Below the pieces are notes generated by a model. That model had not been told where the DNA came from. It made no database searches and was given only the letters and a program-made list of their open reading frames with translations. 64,000 nucleotides of DNA from Arthrobotrys musiformis (lineage: Eukaryota; Ascomycota; Orbiliomycetes; Orbiliales; Orbiliaceae): contig JAVHJL010000004.1 in NCBI GenBank assembly GCA_036971715.1, positions 2,790,001 to 2,854,000 of the forward strand. Direction: 5' to 3'. Every line of letters begins with the position of its first letter. Positions within the stretch are counted from its first letter, which is position 1. Below are positions 56,945-64,000 of the stretch, one piece after another. Both the position numbers and the translations under genes were made by a program.

Positions 56945-58387
56945 CCTAACTCCAAAAAGCGTGAAAGGGTATCAAGTCGTCAAGTCGTCAATGCAATAGA
57001 GTCTACAAACGAGACTACAATAACAATAGTGTGAGGAAAACACAATAAAAAAAAGGACACGGGAGAAGAGGAATTAGAAGAAAGGAAAAGTAATTTTTTT
57101 AAAGACTCATAAAAAAATAAAAATCAATCTAGAACTTCCCAAACTATTATCAAATTCTTTGTCGCTAGGAACTCCCCAAGTCTCCGCCGGAGCTAACCAG
57201 GCACTCTGCGCCGATGGCGTCCCAGATGTGCTGTCGGGTAACGGCAAAAGACCCGTAGCCTCAAATTTGCAAAAAAGGTGCTGGGAATCAATCACCAAAT
57301 CGCGAACCAACCAACCAAACGGCTAGCTAGCCACAGATATGATCCATGCAAAGAAAAGCTTAAGCAATTGTTTTTCTCGGGTGAGATATGCTGGGCATTC
57401 GAAATCACGCATATACGTCTTACCGAACCAATGGGGTTATAAACGGCAGAAGACAAAAAAGCATGGTTGATCGTAAGGATAGTATCACGGACAAATTCTT
57501 TCTTCATCTTTAAGGATAATATGCAATCGCAGAATCTACCTGTCCGATAACGAACTTTCACGCTACAAACATGTGGACCATGTGGGTCCTTAAACGAGGA
57601 GCTGAGTCGTAACCCCAGAAAAAAAAAAAACTAACTCCTTACTTAAGTTGACTGCGAACTGGGGATTCGGACGAGCCCGTGAGAATTCCTAACTAGCAAG
57701 GGCCACATGATCATCTTTTGAATTTCTGTTAGTTGGTCTACTTCCTTTTTCTTCTTGCAACAATGCGGAACCCCATTCTCCCGCTTTGAGATATGCAGCG
57801 TGTAATATATATAACGGATAGCTCGGTCGAAATAAGCTTATATAATCGTGGAATCGAGTGACAATTGTCGGTGGAAGTACAAAATGCCGATGTCAAGGCA
57901 AGGCAAGGCAAGGGACTCATGATGTAACCCATGATCTAGTGCAGTCTCCAGTCCCAGACGGATCGGGTATTGGTCCGTGTGTAGCCCTGCCCTGCTAGCT
58001 CCTGATCCTTGAACCTAGCGGGCTGTCGAAATCGAAAAGCATTTGATTAGATACATCCGAGCAAGTTCTCGAGCTCTATACATCGTTAGCAACTTTCTAG
58101 CATAGTGTGTAGAATTGATATTGGAGCGCGTTGTGGCCGATGTTGTCTCCCGATCATCGGTAACACTCACCGCACACCAGTAACACTCGCTTTGGTTATG
58201 GAACCGTGGTAACACAGTGACAGACAACAACCTCCAATCTCTAACGGCGCGTACGGCCACTGCAGCCACAGGACAGGACCGTACTAACACACCGTCCTAT
58301 GCGCATACCTGCAATATAAAACTCCCCGGGACATCACGTTGGCCGTACATTCTAGACGATCATTCCGCCTCAAACGTCTAACCCGCG
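56945..58387. other. Intergenic region between MFS and Dad2-like genes
   Basis: A 1.4-kb divergent gap. Open frames on the minus strand at 57107-57561 lack motifs and use codons unlike the neighbours. A (GGCAA)n-type stretch lies at 57896-57912. No gene is supported. Confidence 0.45.
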
Positions 58388-58761
58388 ATGTCTAGCGAAA
58401 CAGATCTTAAAAAGGTTAGCTTTTCCTTTTTTCCTCTGCCACGTGCTTTCAACATTCCTTCCAGATTCTAACGTTTTGATAAAAAATGCACTTTAGGAAC
58501 TTGATTCGCTGCGGGTTCTACGCGCGACCTTGGAGTCTGTAAGACAATTCGTTGACGCGATTGAGAATGATGCGAAAGCAATGGGGGAAAATGCTAAGAC
58601 CGTCACAGGTTCGTATATCGTTAGAAGAAACAAAGACTTAAACCATCCATGTCTCTAACCTATTTACAACAGAACTGAGCAGACAATGGGGAGAAGCCAT
58701 CCAGGAGGCTGCAGTCGCTGTAGGAGAAATGAAACCGAAGCCCTCCAGTGCTCAAAAATAA
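58388..58761 (+). CDS. Small coiled-coil protein, probable DASH complex subunit Dad2
   Basis: Three exons (58388-58414, 58497-58608, 58673-58761) give 75 residues. The body is one continuous helix with Leu/Val heptads. From ELDSLRVLRATLE to ELSRQWGEAIQEA the spacing matches the Dad2 pattern: LxxLxxLR at one end and L-S-x-W about 35 residues later. Dad2 is a subunit of the DASH/Dam1 ring that couples kinetochores to microtubules in fungi. Because the protein is short and helical, other small coiled-coil kinetochore subunits (for example Duo1) remain possible. Both introns have standard sites and the frame closes exactly at TAA. The gene diverges from the MFS gene and converges on the recycling-factor gene. 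Confidence 0.55.
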
Positions 58762-59024
58762 AAACATATGCTCCGATATCTTAGTTTCGGAATACCCCGT
58801 ATGGCAGTTGTTCTGATTAGATCTTTGAATGGGCGTTAAAGGTTATGTTACATAGAAAAGTCAATGCTGCGAGTATAATAACTAGGTACAAATATACATC
58901 TATCGAAGCACATCCCAAATGCATCGGTACATGGCCACATCCGGTGGCGTATCGTCTCCCAAAGCCTCCTGATGCCAAAGCGAGTGGCAATAAAAGCTAG
59001 AAACGCCGAGTATCCATCTATCCA

Positions 59025-60152
59025 TCAGCTCTGCAAAACATCCTGCTTAGCCTTGTCAATCAGCTGCTTTATCTCTTTATTGGTCTTGTCCAATTTCTCT
59101 TGTAGTTTCTTTTCCGCCTTCTTCACATCGTCAGGTCTTGCTGTCCCCGCCTTCTTGAGCGTAGCGAGATGGGTAAAGTGTGCCCCTCTGATGTATTGTA
59201 CCTTATCCAACCATTTCTGCCCGGCCTTTTGGACTAATGTCGCAGTATTCTGTCGTGATTCCTTTGTCGGCATTGGGATTGGAACCTTTAGGATATTCGG
59301 CGTATTTGGAGAAACCGGCTGGGGGTTCATCGACATCTGTGATAGAATCGTGTTCTTGATGTTGTTCACGAACTATTATACCGCCTCCATTAGCTTCCCT
59401 TCACTTCCCTTCCATTTCTAAGCCCGTGAATTATGAGGAAGGAAGAGGAATCCATACACTCTCATCGTTGACCGTCAAAATAAACTCTCTCCCTTTAGGC
59501 GCCACATGCGCCAGCTCGCTCAACTTCAACTTAACCTCCTTAACTCCATCCTCCTTCTTCCCCTGCGAGATCGTAACCATCAAATGCTCAAGAACGCTGG
59601 GATCGACCCTGCCGCTGAAGCTCTTCAAATTCTGAATCTCGGTTTTACACGATTCGATCGCGTGTTTTACCGAATCGTCGAATTTCTGGAAGTTATACGG
59701 ATCGTCGTTGGGCGTCTCTGCCGCTGCGGCGGCGTGAGCTGGGTTCGGTTTGCCCTTGCGGGAGTAACTCTCCGGTGCTTCATCTTTTAGATTTGTGGGA
59801 CCCTTGTTTTTCTTGAGGGATACCCGGGTGGTAGAGATGCCTCGTGATGTGAGCGGTAGTAGCGATCGTGGCAGTAATCCACCGTGGGGATTTGAGCTAG
59901 AGATTTGGGGCTTGTAAGTCTTCACGGCCACGGACTCGGCCTAAAAAAACCCAGGAGAATATAAACATGGTGCATGAGCGAAAAGAAGGATATGCGACGC
60001 ACGTGGGGTCGTGGTGGGGGTAGTGGGATATATTCCGTGGGGACTTACACGTTCAGTGTAGTCGAGATCGGTCGCCCGACAGATTGTGTCCCCACGAGCC
60101 CCCGGAGGCTCAATGGCGCCTGTCTAACTATCAATGGCCTCGAAAACGACAT
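59025..60152 (-). CDS. RRF1: Mitochondrial ribosome recycling factor (RRF1)
   Basis: Three exons (60152-60051, 59940-59458, 59372-59025) give 310 residues. The first exon starts MSFSRPLIVRQAPLSLR, basic and hydroxylated without acids, a clear mitochondrial presequence that continues through exon 2. The RRF head follows: SSVLEHLMV-like helix I, then the DES|FVNNIKNTI junction, MNPQPVSPNTPNILKVPIPMPTKESR (hinge and domain II), KWLDKVQYIRGAHF and the final helix KKLQEKLDKTNKEIKQLIDKAK. RRF with EF-G2 splits post-termination mitoribosomes. The donor of intron 1 is GTGTAAG after AAC, chosen because it gives the phase 0 that the GCC GAG acceptor needs; the GTAAGT two bases later would break frame. 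Introns are 110 and 85 nt. Confidence 0.88.
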
Positions 60153-60925
60153 TTTTATGAGGTACGTGCGTGTGTATCAGCGACGCAGACGTGGATGGCG
60201 TGGTCGTGTTTTTTTTCGAGAAATTTGTGAAACTTCGCTGGTGTAAAAAATGCAACACGTCTCGGACGTAACTAACGGCCAGTCTTGATGGCATGGCTAA
60301 GATATATCGCCTAACTTTTGAACTTGATCAATTGACATAATACTTTAGCTGAGATCGTTTAATATCTCGTGTTACGCATATATTATCGAGTACGAACTGA
60401 TCATTCAAATGTGATACGTCGATATTGTTGCAATTTATTCTGAGCAGGATGCAATTGGTCTTGGTACTATTGTTTTTTCATTTGTCTCTTACAAGCGTAA
60501 TAGGAGAAAACAGATATAAAAAAGAAGAAGAAATGTAAGAAAGTGTTCTGAGACGGACAAGAATTATTTAAAATGCAAGGAAAAGTTGAATGTTTACTAA
60601 AACAAGGTACAGAATCGAATGTGATTTAATAATATATAAAGAAGAAATCTCGTTGGTAAGAAAGAGCAACGACGTTATTGAGAATGCAATTGACAGCCAA
60701 TTCAATTAGGGATGGGATGCCCATAGGAAAAGCAACAATCATAAACTCCCGTAAGAAAACTCCGTGGAATGCATTAACTAAAAGAGGGTATATTTTGGTA
60801 AAAGGAAATGAACCCGGGTGGGTTGAATCTCTTCCGTAGTCATCAAGGAAGACGTCCAAAAAGAAAATAAAGTAAAAAAAAACCAAAGGGGGCAATAGAT
60901 GAAAAAAGACGCGGTGCCCTAGGCT
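60153..60925. other. Intergenic gap between RRF1 and MADS-box genes
   Basis: A 773-base gap between two minus-strand genes. Its right part, A/G-rich on the plus strand, is probably the MADS gene 3' untranslated region. No gene is seen. Confidence 0.45.
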
Positions 60926-62769
60926 TTAAGTCTTGACCCTTTTGCTCGCAGTCGATCCAGAATCGACCTCCATCGAGTCGGGCGACTTGCGCTTTGAAGC
61001 GTTATTGTCATCTTCGTACATTCGGCCAATTATTGGCGTCTTGAAGTTAAGCGGGCTTGGTAAGAGGTTATCATCGCCACGCATTCCAGCAGTCGTCCAA
61101 TCGGCACCGAAGAAAGCGGAAGGAGATGGAAGCATATTCTCCACAAATCTGCTAGGGAGAGCCGAGATTGGCGTCTGGTCTAGCAGGTTGGCAGCGGAGG
61201 TAGGAGCTGGACGAGCGAATGGATTTGGGGGACCGGAGCCACCGGCACTCAATGGAGCACTGTTTCCAACGCTCGGAGAGGGTGGTGGGAGAACGGCACC
61301 GGGTGGGAGAGGCTCGTGGGGACGTGCAGAAACCGGATCAGCGGTTAAACCAGAGTTTTGTGGAGAAGTTCCACCAGTGTTGGTGTTGTTATCCTCCTCT
61401 TCATCGTTAGGGATCTGGACCTTAAGAACCGGGCGCTTCAAACCACCCCCCGGTGTACTGATCATGGATGGAGTACGAGTTGGGGGTCCAATTTCTCCAG
61501 TACTCGTCCTAATCAAAGGGAGGGCCTTTGGGTCGTCATCATTACCTGTCGTCGCACCATTGGGTTCCTTCTTGATTAAAGGTTCTGCAGCGGCATTCTT
61601 CCTCGCCATAGCCCCAACATCAATCGAATTGGATCTAATAGGAGATCGATCGGGTCCAAACCAATGTTGAGCAAGAAGCGAGGAATCCCCGGCGATCGGG
61701 GTGAAGATACTTCTCGACTTCGTCCGGAGCCGTGTAATACCATCGGATGCCGGTGGATCCTCAACCATTTCATCTTCCTCTTCGCCACTGATCATAGCTT
61801 GGTCGTTGGCGACCTGGATCTGTGGCTGATGTGGGGGAGCAGGAGGATGTTGTTCAGGGATGATATGAGGAGGTACCTGTTGTTCATGTTGGTGCTGGGG
61901 GACTTGCTGAGGGACTTGCTGTGGTAAAGAACTTGGCATCGATTGGCGCCTCAGCATAGTCTCATGCTGTTGTTGCTGTTGTAGAAAAGCCTGTGCGGCG
62001 CCGTTGGGGTGAGGTCCATTCTGAGAGAAGCTAAAACCAGGAGGAATAGTGGGGACTTGAGGTTGAGTGACTGCTGGGTTGAACTGATTGACATAGTTGA
62101 ATCCGTTTGGCTGTTGGCCGATCCCCGGATGTATTGGTTGCCCGTTTGGTCCAATGATGGCACCACCGGACATATGTCTTTGGTGGGGATGTGGCGCATT
62201 ACGACTGAGTGGACGCGAATGAGGCCCAGGTCCAGGAGTTAAGTGGCGACCAGGCATGGGTACAGCCATGTTGTAACCCAAAGAGTTTGTGCGGTTGTGG
62301 ATGGGTGGAGAGTTAGACTGTCGCATCCCGTTCATCTCAACAGGCTCGTCATCATCGTCTTCGCCCTCGCTGCCTCCATTCTTGTTGATATAGTCATCGG
62401 GTCCCTTTCTCTCGTGGGGTGTACCAAACTGCATCCAAGGCGTTAGTTAAATGGGTTTCCCGCACAAGTACTGTGGAGCATATTTAACTTACGTATTGTC
62501 TTCTGTCGATAATGTCGTCAATGTGGCCAGAAGAAAACTCATAGAGCTTCTTATTGTTTCCGAAAATAACAATAGCAACATCGGCGGAACAAAGCACGGA
62601 AAGCTCATATGCCTTCTTGAATAAACCACCCTTTCTCTTTAAGAATGTTCTGTAAAAGTCGCCACTGGGTCAGCAGCTGCGCCGGTCAGACACTGTAATC
62701 AGGGGGTACATACACTGAACGATTTCTATCGTCCTTGATAGCTTTGATTTCGATCTTACGTCGACCCAT
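60926..62769 (-). CDS. RLM1: MEF2-type MADS-box transcription factor (Rlm1-like)
   Basis: Three exons (62769-62714, 62649-62493, 62428-60926; introns 64 nt each) give 571 residues. The MADS box covers residues 1-57: MGRRKIEIKAIKDDRNRSV and TFLKRKGGLFKKAYELSVLC, then ADVAIVIFGNNKKLYEF, with the MEF2-type continuation HIDDIIDRRQYFGTPHERKGPDDY. Rlm1-type factors act downstream of the cell-wall-integrity MAP kinase Slt2/Mpk1, binding A/T-rich CTA(A/T)4TAG-like sites. The remaining 480 residues are acidic, then Pro/Gln/His-rich with polyQ, likely an activation domain, and contain several SP/TP sites that fit MAPK control. IKKEPNG is a plausible SUMO site. The C-terminal KRKSPDSMEV to KRVKT suggests a nuclear signal. 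Confidence 0.92.
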
Positions 62770-64000
62770 TGTGCCTGAGTATTATGTAAAGACGTGGATA
62801 CCGAAACAGTTCCGGGCGATTGGTGAAAGGCGCGGCCCGTTAACTGGCCGGAAGTTATTTTTGAAAAGATAGGAGTTGAGTAGGGCCCCCTAAATTTAAA
62901 CCAAACTTGTATGTTCCCTAGTGTTTAGATACTTGTATATGCCAGTTAGATAAAACAAATTCGGCGTGGCGACCGAGATAATCGCGTTTTCGAAATATCG
63001 GGGCCTCGTGCAGCACGACCAAGACCACGCTAAAGAAGAATTTGCTCAGGGCTGAAAGCTCGTGAAATGTTATGTTGGACCCAACAATGGTGACAACCTG
63101 GTTTTCAACCGTGACGACTGAGCGATTGCTGGTTAATTTGGCTCTTTATAAAAAATATAGGGGTCAAAGGTATTTGCGACAACGATGGCGATGATAGTGG
63201 TGATGACTGGACTAGGTGAATGCGCGATGTGCAGGGGGCGAACATTCAAGCAGGAAAACCCAAAACGGAATAGAAAAAGATAGCGACTCGAGATCCTCGG
63301 ATGCCGGCTTGTGGGAGCTGTGTATTCTATGCGAATGCCAAAGTGAAATCTGCGCGACGGAAGACGACAACGTTATTACTATTACAACCTTCCCAACCTT
63401 TGTGTATGCGGTAGCGATGGTGGTGGTAGTATGTATGGCAGTTCTCTCGTATCACAACGCCGAAGAAAAGAAAAAAGCTTTTCCGAGAAAGGAAGAAACA
63501 ATGAAAATGCCGATTACAGTAGTCTAATGAAGCCGACAAAGAAAACAAAAAAAGGAGAACAAAAAATATATTATATGCAATGAAGCAAAGAAGCAACCTG
63601 GAGAATGACGACAGGAATGCCGGGTGGTAAAATAAAAATAAAAGAAATAAAGAAAAACAGGGCAAAGGGGATTTGCGCAATGAGGATAGAGAGGGGGTGT
63701 ACCATCTATCTATATACGATGATGATGTCGAGGCTAGTTGGACCTAGAGCACCGATGGAGCTCTGGGATGTGAACTAACAGAACACCACACTAAAATACG
63801 GAACGGCTTGAAAAAGTGGGCTTGAACATGAGGCACTGTGGGTTCCAAACTTCACCAAGAGAGATCCAACGAATCAAGGCACATGAGGGGGCATGAGAAA
63901 CGGAGAAAAAAAAAAAAAAAATATAGGATTGGAACTAACCTTTGTGATCTTTGGTGATCGAAACCGGATGGGCTCTATCGATAGAAACCCACGCAACTCT
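62770..64000. other. Right-hand flank, promoter side of the MADS gene
   Basis: About 1.2 kb with the MADS-box promoter next to its ATG. The plus-strand frame at 63216-63527 (103 codons) has no motif or splice partner. A 17-base A run is at about 63906-63922. No gene can be supported before the window ends. Confidence 0.45.

Noticed and set aside
57107..57561. Two overlapping minus-strand frames in the MFS-Dad2 gap
   Set aside because: Different frames without splice sites between them and no family resemblance.
63216..63527. 103-codon plus-strand frame near the right end
   Set aside because: Lacks motifs and lies in the divergent upstream region of the MADS gene; gene cannot be supported from this window.
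1..64000. CRISPR arrays, bacterial operons or prophage genes
   Set aside because: Every well-supported gene is eukaryotic with spliceosomal introns; no regular direct-repeat and spacer pattern exists.

Overview
This window is nuclear DNA from a filamentous ascomycete fungus (Pezizomycotina). Genes carry short GT-AG introns (about 53-120 nt, one of 349 nt) with CTAAC/CTGAC-like branch sites, intergenic DNA is simple-sequence rich, and the gene set is typical of Ascomycota (Atg6/Atg14, Tip20/RINT1, DUF3844, DUF2406, Dad2-like, Rlm1-type MADS). The class cannot be fixed from the sequence. I rebuilt 22 protein genes by joining exons by hand; all have consistent phase and a single terminal stop. 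I found no supportable tRNA, rRNA, CRISPR array or transposon.

Layout. 0.8-2.3 kb: membrane RING-H2 ligase (-). 2.3-7.9 kb: gene-poor, repeat-rich tract. 7.9-15.8 kb: cyclophilin H (+), DUF3844 ER/vacuole protein (-), a mitochondrial-type orphan (+), OST subunit DAD1/Ost2 (-), TMEM14-like protein (+). 16-24.5 kb: DNA ligase I (-), divergent from Tip20/RINT1 (+), then Tan1 (+). 25.5-29.7 kb: an APH-like protein with a degraded catalytic motif (+) and a secreted Val/Thr/His repeat protein (-). 31.3-38 kb: ATG14 (-), histidyl-tRNA synthetase (-), ATG6/Beclin (+). 41.6-46.9 kb: DUF2406 Q-rich protein (+) and Tel2 (-). 47.6-57 kb: three minus-strand genes: Nak1/Kic1-type kinase, Rrn3 and a 16-exon DHA2-type MFS transporter. 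58.4-62.8 kb: Dad2-like DASH subunit (+), mitochondrial ribosome recycling factor (-), Rlm1/MEF2-type MADS factor (-).

Most genes are housekeeping: splicing-associated folding, ER glycosylation and ER-Golgi tethering, DNA ligation, tRNA modification and charging, rRNA transcription, PIKK assembly, kinetochore attachment and mitochondrial translation. The clearest functional grouping is ATG14 and ATG6, two subunits of autophagy PI3-kinase complex I, separated only by the histidyl-tRNA synthetase gene. The most unusual items are the secreted repeat protein, whose repeat block is one phase-0/phase-0 exon, a 6-nt micro-exon in the MFS gene, and the APH-like protein that has lost part of its catalytic motif.
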